This document shows, piece by piece, positions 9,225 through 18,398 of a stretch of DNA of 64,000 nucleotides. The stretch is from Mycobacterium sp. 1245805.9 (GTDB lineage: Bacteria > Actinomycetota > Actinomycetes > Mycobacteriales > Mycobacteriaceae). Below the pieces are notes generated by a model, which was not told where the DNA came from, ran no database searches, and saw only the letters and a list, made by a program, of their open reading frames with translations. Each line of letters starts with the position of its first letter. The stretch's first letter is position 1. Location of the stretch: NCBI RefSeq assembly GCF_001672915.1, contig NZ_LZKR01000004.1, positions 1 through 64,000 on the forward strand, read 5' to 3'. Both the position numbers and the translations under genes were made by a program.

Positions 9225-9539
9225 TCAGCGGTGCCGGCGGCGTGTCGCACCGGACCCATCCGGTGCCGTCACGACATACATGTTCTCGCCGGGCGCGGAG
9301 TTGATCTCACCCGCGGCGTACACGGTCAGAAGTTCGGAGCCGTCACGATCGGCGACGCACACATAGGCGTCCGTCTCGGCGTCGTATTCGAAGCCTTCCC
9401 AAGCCAATACGAAGGCTAGGCAGTCGCCGTTGCGGTCCAGAACGACGAGCTTGTGCACACCGGATTCCTTCAATACTTCGGCATCATGGCCGCGTCCTTG
9501 AGGGCCGTGGTTGTCGGTGACCGCTAGGCTGTCCAACAT
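9225..9539 (-). CDS. Hypothetical 104-aa protein
   Basis: Not recognised. The 104-aa acidic protein starts with ATG at 9539 behind AGGGAG, a credible ribosome site. The middle has alternating hydrophobic and acidic strands (K-L-V-V-L-D-R-N-G-D, Y-V-C-V-A-D-R-D-G-S-E-L-L-T-V-Y), suggesting a small beta-rich domain, and the tail is basic (R-R-R-H-R). It lies 42 bp upstream of the TetR operator, on the same strand, so it could be cotranscribed with the regulator. No function can be assigned. Confidence 0.6.
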   Translation of the reverse strand: MLDSLAVTDNHGPQGRGHDAEVLKESGVHKLVVLDRNGDCLAFVLAWEGFEYDAETDAYVCVADRDGSELLTVYAAGEINSAPGENMYVVTAPDGSGATRRRHR

Positions 9540-9667
9540 CTGCGTACTCCCTTAGCGAGGGCGTTGCGAACCTGCACCAGACGTTTCTCCCCGATACCGC
9601 CTCCGACCAGGGCATTTCGGCCCCTGTCAAGGGGTCGTAAGTCGCTTGCCAAAAGCGGACGGTGGCG

Positions 9668-11011
9668 TTAATGCCGGGGCGTTCGCGTTCCTCGGGTCGC
9701 GGGTTCCGCACCGACCGCACGCCGACCGGCCTTCGTCGGGCGAAGCGCGACCAGCAGCACGCCGGCGGCGAAGAGCGCCGCGGTGACCCATGGTAAGCGG
9801 CCGTCCGGCGCGAACCCCGCGTAGGCGAAGAAATGCAGGCCAGCGGCGGCCAGCGCGGCGCCGACCAGCATGAACACTTCCCCCCAGCGTTCGGTGAGGG
9901 GCACACCGAGCATGGGCAGCGGGGCCGCGAAAAGGCGCCGCAACGACCACAGCAACACGAGCTCGACCGCCGTCACCACGCCGAGTACGACCACCCACTC
10001 GAGCCGGGCCAGCCACCACAGCCCCGTTCCCTCGGGCGGTTGGGGGAGCAGGCAGGCCGGATACGCGACGATCGCGACGATCACGACCGGGATCATGTGC
10101 CAGAGGTAAAGCGCCATCACGTTGTTGTTTCCAACGGCCAGCGCCCGCTTGACCCAACCGGCGTGCAGCACCCGGTTCAGCGCGGGCGCGAGCGCGATCG
10201 CCAATCCGCCCTGCGCGCATCCGAACGCCAGAAGCGCCGCGGTGGGTGGCGTCGTGTTGTCGATCGTCTGCCCGGGAACGCCGATCATGCTGACCGGATA
10301 CATACCCAGCCCGATCAGCAGCGCCAGCGCGATCGCCGAACAGGCGGCCAGCACCGCCGCTCTCCGGCCGCCCAGTAGCCCTCCGCGCCAAGCGATCCCG
10401 AGCTGGTAGAACGTCCCCCAGCACAGCAGGTAGTTGACCCAGCCAAGGTTGTGCACGTGGGCACCGATCGACAGCGCGTCCACCGCCACCACCCCCACCG
10501 CCAACGCCGCCGGCGCCAGGAGGCCCCAACGCCGGTGTGCGGCAACCGCAATCGGGGTCAGCGAGACGACGATCAGGTAGACGGCCAGGAACCACAGATG
10601 CATGGCCACCGCCCACCCCGCGTATTCCAGCGTCGTAGCGGAAAGGTGGCCGAGGTCGAGCACCGCCACCAGCACCAACACCAGCGCCACGTAGACCGCC
10701 GTCGGACCCAGCACGCGGGCCAGCCGGTGCCGAAGCCAGATCTGGCGCGACACACCGTCGGTTTCGCGCCGATGCGTCCAGGACAACGCACCGGCGTAGC
10801 CGGCGACCAGAAAGAACACGGGGACGGCCTGGAAGGGCCAGGTCAGCCACTGGGTCCACGGTATGTCGACGAGCGGGTTCTGCCGACCGAAGGATCCGTC
10901 GTGATAGGTTACCGAGCCGGCCAGCCAATGGCCCAGCACGATCAGGATCACACCCGACACGCGATAGAAGTCGACCGCCAGATTGCGGGCCGGTCGCGCT
11001 GTGTCCTGCAC
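9668..11011 (-). CDS. Acyltransferase 3 family membrane protein
   Basis: Integral membrane O-acyltransferase family (acyltransferase 3), 447 aa from the GTG at 11011. About ten hydrophobic segments are visible. Near the N-terminus is the family pattern D-F-Y-R-V-S-G-V-x-x-I-V-L-G-H-W, whose His is the conserved catalytic candidate. Such enzymes acylate sugars or lipids at the cytoplasmic membrane; the substrate here is unknown. An ATG at 11068 in the same frame would overlap the divergent aldo/keto reductase start, so the GTG start, which opens just before the R-N-L-A-V-D-F-Y block, is preferred. Start confidence is moderate. Confidence 0.85.
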   Translation of the reverse strand: MQDTARPARNLAVDFYRVSGVILIVLGHWLAGSVTYHDGSFGRQNPLVDIPWTQWLTWPFQAVPVFFLVAGYAGALSWTHRRETDGVSRQIWLRHRLARVLGPTAVYVALVLVLVAVLDLGHLSATTLEYAGWAVAMHLWFLAVYLIVVSLTPIAVAAHRRWGLLAPAALAVGVVAVDALSIGAHVHNLGWVNYLLCWGTFYQLGIAWRGGLLGGRRAAVLAACSAIALALLIGLGMYPVSMIGVPGQTIDNTTPPTAALLAFGCAQGGLAIALAPALNRVLHAGWVKRALAVGNNNVMALYLWHMIPVVIVAIVAYPACLLPQPPEGTGLWWLARLEWVVVLGVVTAVELVLLWSLRRLFAAPLPMLGVPLTERWGEVFMLVGAALAAAGLHFFAYAGFAPDGRLPWVTAALFAAGVLLVALRPTKAGRRAVGAEPATRGTRTPRH

Positions 11012-11057
11012 GAGCGCAACGGTACCCGCCCGGTGGCCCTGAGGAGCCCGGCGCACA

Positions 11058-12038
11058 ATGGGGCCCATGAAACGGGCTCATCTCGCACAACTCGAAGTCG
11101 GACGCCTCGGCCTGGGCGCGATGGGCATGTCCGTCGCGTACGCCGGCGCCGGCACCGACGACGCCGAATCCATCCGCACCATCCATCGCGCCATCGACCT
11201 CGGCGTCACGCTGATCGACACCGCCGAGGTCTACGGGCCCTACGTCAACGAGGAACTCGTCGCCCGCGCCCTGCAGGGCCGGCGCGATCGGGTGGTGCTG
11301 GCAACCAAGTTCGGCCTGATCTCGCACACCGGCCGTAACGGCCTCGATAGCAGCCCCGCCAACATCCGCACCGCGGTGGAGGGCTCCTTGAAGAGGCTGG
11401 CGACCGACCGCATCGACCTCTATTACCAGCACCGCCTCGATCGCGAGACCCCGATCGAAGACACGGTCGGAGCGCTGGCCGAGCTGGTGGCGGCCGGAAA
11501 GATCCGGCACATCGGCCTTTCCGAGGTGGGCGTGAACACCGTTCGCCGCGCCCACGCAGTGCATCCCATCACCGCCGTGCAGTCCGAGTACTCGTTGTGG
11601 ACCCGCGACCCCGAAGAGGGTGTGCTAGATGTGCTGCGCGAACTGGGAATCGGGTTCGTCGCCTATTCGCCGCTGGGCCGCGGCTTCCTCACCGGCGCGA
11701 TCCGCTCCACCGGGGAACTTCCCGACACCGACTTCCGCAAGACCCACCCACGCTTCTCCGATGAGAACTTCCAGCACAACCTCAGGAGCGCGGACGAAGT
11801 GCGCGACATCGCCGCCGACGTCGGCGCGACTCCCGCACAGGTCGCCTTGGCCTGGCTGCTGGCGAAAGGTCCCGACATCGTGCCCATTCCGGGAACCAAG
11901 CGCGTGACGCGCCTCGAAGAAAACGTTGCCGCCGACGCGGTCGATCTCACCCCCGACCACTTAGCGAGGCTCGACCGACTCACCCCGGCCGCCGGGGACC
12001 GAAGCGCCCAAGCGACACAACAATGGATCGACCGCTAG
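11058..12038 (+). CDS. Aldo/keto reductase
   Basis: NADPH-dependent aldo/keto reductase, 326 aa, (beta/alpha)8 barrel. Catalytic residues are all visible: Asp and Tyr in D-T-A-E-V-Y-G (about residues 55-61), Lys in T-K-F-G, and His in Y-Y-Q-H-R. The cofactor-binding end carries I-P-G-T-K-R (about 280), typical of the family. An in-frame ATG at 11067 (M-K-R-A-H-L) is an equally good start. It overlaps the next SDR gene by 16 bp or less, suggesting a two-gene operon. The natural substrate is unknown. Confidence 0.92.
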   Translation: MGPMKRAHLAQLEVGRLGLGAMGMSVAYAGAGTDDAESIRTIHRAIDLGVTLIDTAEVYGPYVNEELVARALQGRRDRVVLATKFGLISHTGRNGLDSSPANIRTAVEGSLKRLATDRIDLYYQHRLDRETPIEDTVGALAELVAAGKIRHIGLSEVGVNTVRRAHAVHPITAVQSEYSLWTRDPEEGVLDVLRELGIGFVAYSPLGRGFLTGAIRSTGELPDTDFRKTHPRFSDENFQHNLRSADEVRDIAADVGATPAQVALAWLLAKGPDIVPIPGTKRVTRLEENVAADAVDLTPDHLARLDRLTPAAGDRSAQATQQWIDR

Positions 12039-13021
12039 TGGCGGCCAACAAGAAGCTGGTGATCGGGGCCAGCGGTTTCTTGGGATCGCATGTCACGCGC
12101 CAGCTCGTCGCCTCGGGCGCCGACGTGCGAGTCATGTTGCGCCGCACCAGTTCCACCCAGGGGATCGACGACCTGTCCGTCGAGCGCTGTTACGGGGACG
12201 TCTTCGACGACGACGCCCTGCGTGCGGCGATGGCGGAGTGTGATGTCGTGTACTACTGCGTGGTCGACGCCCGGATGTGGCTGCGCGATCCGGCGCCGCT
12301 GTTTCGCACCAACGTCGACGGGCTGCGCCACGTGCTCGACGCCGCCCTGGGTGCTGACCTGAAGAAGTTCGTATACACCAGCACCACGGGTTCTTTGGCG
12401 ATCAGCGACAGCCGGCCGGTCACCGAAGACGACCCGCACAACTGGGACGAGGGCGGCCCCTACATCGAGGCCCGGGTGGCGGGGGAGAACCTGCTGCTGT
12501 CGTACGCGCGGGAGCGGGGGCTGCCCGCCGTGGCGATGTGCATTTCCACCACCTACGGCCCCGGCGATTGGGCGCCGACGCCGCACGGCTCCCTGATCGC
12601 CCTCGTCGCCAAGGGACGATTCCCGTTCTATTTCGGCTACTCGTCGGAGGTCGTGGGCATCGAGGATGCCGCCAGGGCAATGCTTTTGGCGGCGGAACGG
12701 GGACGAAACGGCGAGCGCTACATCGTCTCCGACCGATACATGAGCGGCCGGGAGCTGCACCGGATCGCCGCCACCGCCGTGGGCAGGCGCCCGCCGCGCA
12801 TCGGCATCCCGATGGCGGCGCTGCGCGCCGGTGCGCGCGTCAACGATCTGGCGGCGCGGCTGCTGCGTCGCGATCTTCCGTTCGCCTACGCGGGAATTCG
12901 CATGGCGGAGCTGATGTCGCCCCTCGACCACGGCAAGGCCGAACGCGAACTCGGATGGAAACCCGAACCCGTCGAAGACTCGATCCGCAAGGCCGCGGTC
13001 TTCTTCGCTTCCCGCGGGTAG
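12023..13021 (+). CDS. Extended SDR, NAD-dependent epimerase/dehydratase
   Basis: 332-aa extended SDR of the dihydroflavonol-reductase/3beta-HSD type. A Rossmann start G-A-S-G-F-L-G (residues 15-21) binds NAD(P). The expected Y-x3-K active site is present as Y147-x3-R151, with Arg in the lysine position, while the upstream T-S-T-T-G supplies Ser/Thr. It resembles, from memory, the M. tuberculosis oxidoreductase Rv0139, which appears to share this feature. A GTG at 12038 overlapping the previous stop (TAGTG) is an alternative start. It is cotranscribed with the aldo/keto reductase. Confidence 0.88.
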   Translation: MDRPLVAANKKLVIGASGFLGSHVTRQLVASGADVRVMLRRTSSTQGIDDLSVERCYGDVFDDDALRAAMAECDVVYYCVVDARMWLRDPAPLFRTNVDGLRHVLDAALGADLKKFVYTSTTGSLAISDSRPVTEDDPHNWDEGGPYIEARVAGENLLLSYARERGLPAVAMCISTTYGPGDWAPTPHGSLIALVAKGRFPFYFGYSSEVVGIEDAARAMLLAAERGRNGERYIVSDRYMSGRELHRIAATAVGRRPPRIGIPMAALRAGARVNDLAARLLRRDLPFAYAGIRMAELMSPLDHGKAERELGWKPEPVEDSIRKAAVFFASRG

Positions 13022-13024
13022 CCC

Positions 13025-14119
13025 TTACTCCGTGGCGGCCAGCGCCGCCGGGCCGTACTTCTTCTCGATCAACGCCCACGGATCGGCGTAGCGGCCCCGG
13101 CCCTCTAAGCGGCGCTGCAGCTTGAGGACGGCGCGCAGCACCGGTCGCAGGATCGGGCCCAGTGCGCGCAGGACGATGCGCATGCGGCCCTGGGATTCGG
13201 CGACCCAGGCCGTGGTCTCGCGCCAGTCGTGCTCCTGGAAGTCAAGCAGCGCTTGGGCTTCCGTGGTGTCGAACCATCCGGTGAAACTCCAGCCGCGGTC
13301 GTCGCCGGGGTCGCCGGGCAGGCTCGCCGAGGGGCCGAGCCGCCCCAGGCCTGCGGCGGTCATCAGGTCGTCCTCGAGGTCGCGCTGCAGCATCACATAC
13401 GATTCGTTGCCGCCGATGAGCAGCACCTTGCCGGAGATCGCGGCTCCGCGGTCGACGGCGTTGGCGAACGCCAGCGCCACGTCGCGCGCGTCCACCGTGT
13501 GGATGCGGTTGTCGCCGGGTATCGAGCGCATCAGGGCCAGGTGGTCGCCGCTGATGCCCGCCTGGGTGTCCGGCGAAATGACCCCACCCAAGCGGAACAG
13601 CGCATACGGCAGGCCGCTGGCCCGGATCGCCGCCTCGGCCAGCACCTTGTCCTCGCCGTACTGGTCGATCGGCTGCACCGGCGTCTCCGGGGTGATCCGC
13701 TCGGGGTAGCGGTGCGGATTGCGCGACCCGTAGACCGCCGCGCTGGAGGCCATCAGAAACAGCGGGGGATCGGGCAGCTGGGCGGCCGCCGTCAGCAGGG
13801 TCTCGGTGCCCCCGACGTTGACCCGCCTGGCCAGCGCGGGATTGCGATACGACGCCGGCGAGATGACGGCGGCGAGGTGGATGATCGCCATGGGCCGATG
13901 GGTCGCGACCAGGTCGCCCACCGCCTCGGGGTCCAGCAGGTCGATGTAGGCGGGAATCAGCCTCCCGCCGCCCTCGGACAGCTCGGCCGCGGCGGCGACG
14001 GTCTTGTCCGTCCGCAGGTCGGTGGCGACGACCGTCCGTCCCCGGTCCAGCAGGATTTGCGCGCATCTCCTGCCGACCTGGCCGAACGCGCCGGTGATCA
14101 AAATGGTGCCAGTGCTCAT
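13025..14119 (-). CDS. NAD-dependent epimerase/dehydratase family protein
   Basis: 364-aa extended SDR. The cofactor loop is G-A-F-G-Q-V-G (about 10-16) and the active site Y-G-E-D-K (Y-x3-K, about 153-157), preceded by S-S-A-A-V-Y-G. The C-terminal 60 residues are basic and helical, an extension not needed for catalysis. It lies 7 bp downstream of the SnoaL-like gene on the same strand, so the two are probably cotranscribed. Its stop faces the convergent SDR at 13021 with only 3 bp between them. Confidence 0.9.
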   Translation of the reverse strand: MSTGTILITGAFGQVGRRCAQILLDRGRTVVATDLRTDKTVAAAAELSEGGGRLIPAYIDLLDPEAVGDLVATHRPMAIIHLAAVISPASYRNPALARRVNVGGTETLLTAAAQLPDPPLFLMASSAAVYGSRNPHRYPERITPETPVQPIDQYGEDKVLAEAAIRASGLPYALFRLGGVISPDTQAGISGDHLALMRSIPGDNRIHTVDARDVALAFANAVDRGAAISGKVLLIGGNESYVMLQRDLEDDLMTAAGLGRLGPSASLPGDPGDDRGWSFTGWFDTTEAQALLDFQEHDWRETTAWVAESQGRMRIVLRALGPILRPVLRAVLKLQRRLEGRGRYADPWALIEKKYGPAALAATE

Positions 14120-14126
14120 CGGCGTA

Positions 14127-14645
14127 TCACTGCTCCATCAGTCTGCCGGCGACCTTGGTGGCTAGCCGCCGGATGCGGTCGGAGACATAGATCGAGAACA
14201 GCGGCGTGACGATGTCTTCTCGCAGCCGAGTCAGCTTGGAGCTCTTGATAAGCCAGCACCCGTCGATGTTCTCGTAGGTCTCGTGGTAGTGGCCGTACCC
14301 GACCAGGGTCACGCCCGGCCCGAAGCGAACCACATCTTGCAGGGCCCACACCCCGCGCGCCGTCGTCGCCGACGTCAGCTCGATCTCGGGTGCGTGCACC
14401 TGGTGCGCCGTCGCCTGCGCGGGGCGTCCGATGCCCTTGCGGGTGAACGCCACGAACTCGTCGGCACCGACGATCAGCTTGCCGCCGGCCTCGGACGTGT
14501 CGCTGACGAAGTCGTCGGCGAACAGCGCCCGCCACGCCGCCCAGTCCTTGGTGTCGAGGTACCGGCAGTAGCGGGCTTTGAGCTGTTTGATGGCCTCGAT
14601 CGCCGCCAGCGCGGTGGCGTGATCTTCGGCGGTCCGCTCCGTCAT
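14127..14645 (-). CDS. SnoaL-like (NTF2 fold) protein
   Basis: 172-aa protein with the cone-shaped SnoaL/NTF2-like fold. The N-terminal helix pattern I-K-Q-L-K-A-R-Y-C-R-Y-L-D-T-K-D-W (about 18-34), followed by L-F-A-D-D-F-V, is characteristic. Members include steroid isomerases, polyketide cyclases and dehydratases. The chosen ATG (14645) begins the domain directly; the frame stays open upstream only as a shadow of the thioesterase gene. It is upstream of the SDR at 13025-14119, and the pair may act on the same cyclic or steroid-like substrate (inference). Confidence 0.85.
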   Translation of the reverse strand: MTERTAEDHATALAAIEAIKQLKARYCRYLDTKDWAAWRALFADDFVSDTSEAGGKLIVGADEFVAFTRKGIGRPAQATAHQVHAPEIELTSATTARGVWALQDVVRFGPGVTLVGYGHYHETYENIDGCWLIKSSKLTRLREDIVTPLFSIYVSDRIRRLATKVAGRLMEQ

Positions 14646-14688
14646 CGCAGGGGCCTTGCGTGACACTTCACCCCAAAACTGTAACCCT

Positions 14689-15498
14689 TCACCCTTTGAA
14701 GTAGACGATCTGGTGTGTGGTGGCCAGCAGCACCCCGTCCCGGCTCCATAACTGTGCGCTCTGGTCGAAGTAGCCGCCGGAGAAGCGGTTGGCGTGGGCG
14801 GTGGCCAGGACGAAGTCGCCTTTGACGGCGTCAAGCTGGTCCTGATCGGCAAGGAAATAGGTCGTCAACGAGATCGTCCCCGCCGGGGCGACGCCGCCGC
14901 GGCGCAGGAAGACCCGCGGATAGAAGACGTCGCTGAGGGCGGCCAGCGCCGGATAGTCGACGGGGCGTTGCGCCTTGTCACGCACCCACAACGTGGTCGT
15001 CGACGCCGGACTGGGTTGCCCGTCGGCGCCCGGGAGCGGGCCTTCGACGAATCGCATGTCGTACAGGTCCGCCCAACGGACGACGTGACCCATGCTCCTG
15101 GGTGCGATCCCTTCCGGCGGCGGCGCGCCCGGCGGGCGGGCTTCGGTGTCCGCCCAGCTCTCACGGATCGTCGCGAACACCGCCGTCGCCGTGGCCTTGG
15201 CCTGGCCGTCCTGGCCGAGCTCGACATTCCAGTGCTGATTCGTGCGGTTTGTGCGGACGACCCGAAGCGACAGGTCGAAGCCGCCGTCGGCGACCGGCGC
15301 GGCGAAGTTGACCGTCAACGCCAACGGCTCACCGATGCGCTCGGGGTGCGTGTCGATGGCCCGCACGATGGCGGCTGCGGTGATCCCGCCGAACGGGCCC
15401 ACCATGTTGGCCCATTCCGGATGGGTCGCGCCCCGCCTGACGTCGCCGTCGATCACGTCGAGGTCGAGGGCGTTGTCAAAAGGGTGTGTGCCGGTCAC
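14689..15498 (-). CDS. Double-hotdog acyl-CoA thioesterase (TesB-like)
   Basis: 269-aa thioesterase-like protein with two tandem hotdog domains (about residues 15-115 and 140-265). The first carries G-P-F-G-G-I-T-A-A-A-I-V-R-A, the central hotdog helix; the second ends in T-T-H-Q-I-V-Y-F. This matches the actinobacterial acyl-CoA thioesterase family (4HBT_3). The start is GTG at 15498. Hydrolysis of acyl-CoA is the family activity; chain preference is unknown. It lies 43 bp upstream of the SnoaL-like gene in the same direction. Confidence 0.88.
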   Translation of the reverse strand: MTGTHPFDNALDLDVIDGDVRRGATHPEWANMVGPFGGITAAAIVRAIDTHPERIGEPLALTVNFAAPVADGGFDLSLRVVRTNRTNQHWNVELGQDGQAKATATAVFATIRESWADTEARPPGAPPPEGIAPRSMGHVVRWADLYDMRFVEGPLPGADGQPSPASTTTLWVRDKAQRPVDYPALAALSDVFYPRVFLRRGGVAPAGTISLTTYFLADQDQLDAVKGDFVLATAHANRFSGGYFDQSAQLWSRDGVLLATTHQIVYFKG

Positions 15499-15653
15499 GC
15501 GGATTCCTTGATGGCCATAGCATCGGGCAGTGGTCGCATGCCGATGCGAGTCGTCGGCAGACTACTTCCCGCCGGGCCTGGCCGCCGGGTGGGGTCATGG
15601 CTGGTGCCACAGTCGCGTCGTTATGACGCCAACGTGAGGAGGCGGGTTTTCGC

Positions 15654-16673
15654 ATGAGCATTCCCGACCGTCAGCGCGCGATGGTGATGCCGGGACCCGG
15701 CGCGCCCCTCGAGACCGTGGACAGGCCCGTCGACGAGCCCGGGCCGGGGCAGGCGCTGGTCAGGGTGAGGGCGTCGAGCCTGAACTTTCACGACAACGTC
15801 AACCTCATGGGGCTCCTGCCGGGCCCGTGGCCGCGCGTGCCGATGAGCGACGGTGCGGGCGAGGTCGTAGCGGTGGGCCCCGAGGTAGACGGGCTCCAAA
15901 TTGGCGACCGCGTCATGGGGGCGTTCCACCCCGGATGGCTGGATGGGCCGCCCACACCGGAATCGAAACGGGAGCTGCCCGGCGACACCGAGGACGGGTG
16001 GTTGCAGCAGTACCGCGTCGCCGACGCGGCGGGTCTGGTCCGCACGCCCGGGCACCTCAGCGACGTCGAAGCCGCGACCGTGCCGTGCGCCGGGGTGACG
16101 GCCTTCAGTGCGCTGATGGAAGCGAACATCGGTGCCGGCGACGTCGTGGTGACCCAGGGAACCGGCGGCGTATCGCTGTTCACGGTCCAGCTCGCCCGGG
16201 CATTGGGCGCCACGGTGATCTTGACGTCGTCGTCCGACGACAAGCTGAAAATCGGATCCGAGTTGGGTGCAACGCATCTCGTCAACTACCGCGAAACCCC
16301 GAACTGGGAGGCCGAGGTGAAGCGACTGACCGCGGGCCGGGGCGCGGACCTGATCGTCGACCTCGGCGGGCCCGCCACGGTGGCGCAGTCGGTGCACTCG
16401 GCGCGGGTGGGCGGCACGGTCGCGGTGATCGGCGTCCTCAGCGGATTCGACACGGCGCCCATCTCGGTCGCGGAAGTAATGCTCAACAACCTGCGCATCG
16501 TCGGAATCACGGTAGGCAGCGTGCGCGCACACCGCGCGCTGTGCGAGTTGATATCCGCAACCGGCATCAAGCCCCACATCAGCCACACCTTCGACTGGCA
16601 GCAGCTGGACGAGGCGCTGGCGGTGATGCGTGCCGGCGAACACGTCGGCAAGATCGCCATCACCATTCCATGA
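15654..16673 (+). CDS. Zinc-free MDR family NAD(P)-dependent oxidoreductase
   Basis: 339-aa medium-chain dehydrogenase/reductase. An N-terminal GroES-like domain (about 30-120) is followed by a Rossmann domain with T-Q-G-T-G-G-V-S at about 163-170. The cysteine cluster of zinc-dependent alcohol dehydrogenases is absent, so it is a zinc-free quinone- or enoyl-reductase type. Its stop overlaps a possible ATG of the following DUF1801 gene (ATGA at 16670). It is divergent from the thioesterase gene, with 155 bp between the starts. Confidence 0.9.
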   Translation: MSIPDRQRAMVMPGPGAPLETVDRPVDEPGPGQALVRVRASSLNFHDNVNLMGLLPGPWPRVPMSDGAGEVVAVGPEVDGLQIGDRVMGAFHPGWLDGPPTPESKRELPGDTEDGWLQQYRVADAAGLVRTPGHLSDVEAATVPCAGVTAFSALMEANIGAGDVVVTQGTGGVSLFTVQLARALGATVILTSSSDDKLKIGSELGATHLVNYRETPNWEAEVKRLTAGRGADLIVDLGGPATVAQSVHSARVGGTVAVIGVLSGFDTAPISVAEVMLNNLRIVGITVGSVRAHRALCELISATGIKPHISHTFDWQQLDEALAVMRAGEHVGKIAITIP

Positions 16674-16693
16674 CGAAACCAGCGGAAGGCAAC

Positions 16694-17059
16694 ATGACGG
16701 ATTCTCCCTCGAAGCTCATCGACGCCAGGATCAAAGAGTTGGGCGATTGGCGGGGCGAAATGCTGTCTCGCATCAGGAAATTGATCAAGCAGGCCGACCC
16801 CGACGTGGTCGAGGAGTGGAAGTGGAGAGGCGTTCCGGTGTGGTACCACGACGGGATGATCTGCACCGGCGAGACGTACAAGAGCGTGGTCAAGGTGACG
16901 TTCGCCAAGGGCGCGTCGCTGGCGGATCCGGCGGGCCTCTTCAACTCCAGCCTCGACGGCAACACCCGGCGAGCCATCGATTTCCATGAGGGCGACGCGA
17001 TCGACGAGAAAGCGTTCAAGGCGCTCGTTCGCGCCGCGGTGGAGCTGAACGCGTCCTAG
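16694..17059 (+). CDS. DUF1801-family protein
   Basis: 121-aa small protein of the DUF1801 (YdhG-like, frataxin-fold) family. It shows the characteristic I-K-Q-A-D-P-D-V-V-E-E-W-K-W-R-G-V-P-V-W pattern and a downstream V-K-V-T-F-A-K-G-A. The ATG at 16694 has a GGAAGG ribosome site 5-6 bp upstream and is preferred; an ATG at 16670 overlapping the previous stop adds eight residues. Function is unproven; some family members are described as iron-binding chaperones. Confidence 0.85.
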   Translation: MTDSPSKLIDARIKELGDWRGEMLSRIRKLIKQADPDVVEEWKWRGVPVWYHDGMICTGETYKSVVKVTFAKGASLADPAGLFNSSLDGNTRRAIDFHEGDAIDEKAFKALVRAAVELNAS

Positions 17060-17068
17060 TGCGCCGCC

Positions 17069-17097
17069 CTGTACAGCCGTAATGCGGTGCTGTACAG
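17069..17097. promoter_or_regulatory. Paired CTGTACAG palindromes before acyl-CoA dehydrogenase
   Basis: The perfect 8-bp palindrome CTGTACAG occurs at 17069-17076 and again at 17090-17097. The spacing is 21 bp, two helical turns, placing both copies on one face of the helix. They sit in the gap before the acyl-CoA dehydrogenase gene and look like a two-dimer operator. The regulator is not adjacent and is unknown. Confidence 0.5.
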
Positions 17098-17150
17098 TCG
17101 CCCAGCACAAGGTCAAGGAGGCCATCGGCGATGACGCGCAGGCGAATTCG

Positions 17151-18398
17151 GTGACCGCCGAGTCGGTCGAAGAATTCCGCGGCCGGGCCAGGGCGTGGCT
17201 GGCCGAGAATATGCCGCGGCTGGATTCCTCCGAGGCGATGGTCCTCGAGCGAGACGAACTGGCGTCCTGGCGGCGCGCCCGCGCATTGCAGAGGAAGTTG
17301 TACGACGGGGGATTCGCCGGGATCTGCTTTCCCCGCGAATACGGCGGGCTCGGGCTGAGCTATGAGTACAAGAAGGCGTTCGACGCCGAGGCGGCCGCCT
17401 ACGAGACGCCGTTGCTGCTCAACGTCCCGTCGTTCGCCATTTGCTGCGCCACGATCCTGGACATGGGTACCGAGGAGCAGAAGCGCACCCACATCGGTGC
17501 GGCGCTGCGCGGCGAGGAGGTGCTCGTCCAGCTGCTCTCCGAACCCAGCGGCGGTTCGGACCTCGCGGGGGTGATCACCCGCGCCGACCGCCGAGACGGG
17601 CGCTGGATCATCAACGGCGCCAAGACGTGGAGCACCTGGGCGTTCGCTGCCGACTACGGCCTGTGCCTGGCCCGAACCGACTGGGACGCACCGAAACACA
17701 ACGGCCTGACGATGTTCCTGCTGCCGCTGCGGCACCCCGGCGTGACGATCAACCGCATCCGTCAGGTCAACGGTTCGGTCGAGTTTTGCGAGGAGTTCTT
17801 CGACGACGTCGACGTGGGCGACGACGCCGTCGTCGGCGAACCGGGCAAAGGGTGGGACGTCGCGTCACGACAGCTCTACCACGAGCGCCGCACCATGGGC
17901 GACGGCTCGGAGTACACCAGCGGACCCGGAATCGCTGAGGCCGAGGATATTTCGATCGACCTGATGTCGTTGGTCGACGCCGCGCGGCAAGGGGGCAGCG
18001 AACGCGTCCGCGAGATGGTCGGGCGCGTCCTGGTCCACCGGGCGGTGCACGGCCAACTCAGCGAGCATGTCTACCACGCCGTCGTCGACGGATCGCTGCC
18101 GCCCGCCGCTGGATCGATCATCAGGCTCGACATGGCCGAGGTGCACGACGTGGAGAACGACACCGCCCTCGCCATCGCCGGTTCGGCCGGCGTGGTCGAG
18201 GATGACGCGGGGCTGCTCGGTATCGGGACGCGATACCTGGGCCGTCAGATCGCCAGCATCGGGGGCGGCACGACGGAGATGGCGCGCAACGTGATCGGCG
18301 AGCGGGTCCTGAACTTTCCGCGCGAGTACGCCGCCGACCGCGGGGTGCCGTTCAACCAGGTGCGCAGGGGCAAGTCGGCAAAGGGGAACCACCAGTGA
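17151..18398 (+). CDS. Acyl-CoA dehydrogenase (FadE-type)
   Basis: Flavin-dependent acyl-CoA dehydrogenase of about 415 aa. The N-terminal helical domain has A-R-A-W-L-A-E-N-M-P; the middle beta domain carries L-L-S-E-P-S-G-G-S-D-L-A-G, the FAD/substrate loop, then W-I-I-N-G-A-K-T-W. The C-terminal helical domain ends near I-G-G-G-T-T-E-M-A-R-N-V-I-G-E-R-V-L, typical of the family. The catalytic Glu is not in a motif I can pin down. The start is ambiguous: the frame opens at ATG 17082 inside the palindrome pair, and GTG 17151 (M-T-A-E-S-V-E-E-F) fits the family N-terminus better. It overlaps the next gene by GTGA. Confidence 0.9.
   Translation: MTAESVEEFRGRARAWLAENMPRLDSSEAMVLERDELASWRRARALQRKLYDGGFAGICFPREYGGLGLSYEYKKAFDAEAAAYETPLLLNVPSFAICCATILDMGTEEQKRTHIGAALRGEEVLVQLLSEPSGGSDLAGVITRADRRDGRWIINGAKTWSTWAFAADYGLCLARTDWDAPKHNGLTMFLLPLRHPGVTINRIRQVNGSVEFCEEFFDDVDVGDDAVVGEPGKGWDVASRQLYHERRTMGDGSEYTSGPGIAEAEDISIDLMSLVDAARQGGSERVREMVGRVLVHRAVHGQLSEHVYHAVVDGSLPPAAGSIIRLDMAEVHDVENDTALAIAGSAGVVEDDAGLLGIGTRYLGRQIASIGGGTTEMARNVIGERVLNFPREYAADRGVPFNQVRRGKSAKGNHQ

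Noticed and set aside
9627..11564. 645-codon minus-strand frame over the acyltransferase and aldo/keto reductase
   Set aside because: Different frame from the real acyltransferase; translation is low-complexity and overlaps two well-supported genes.
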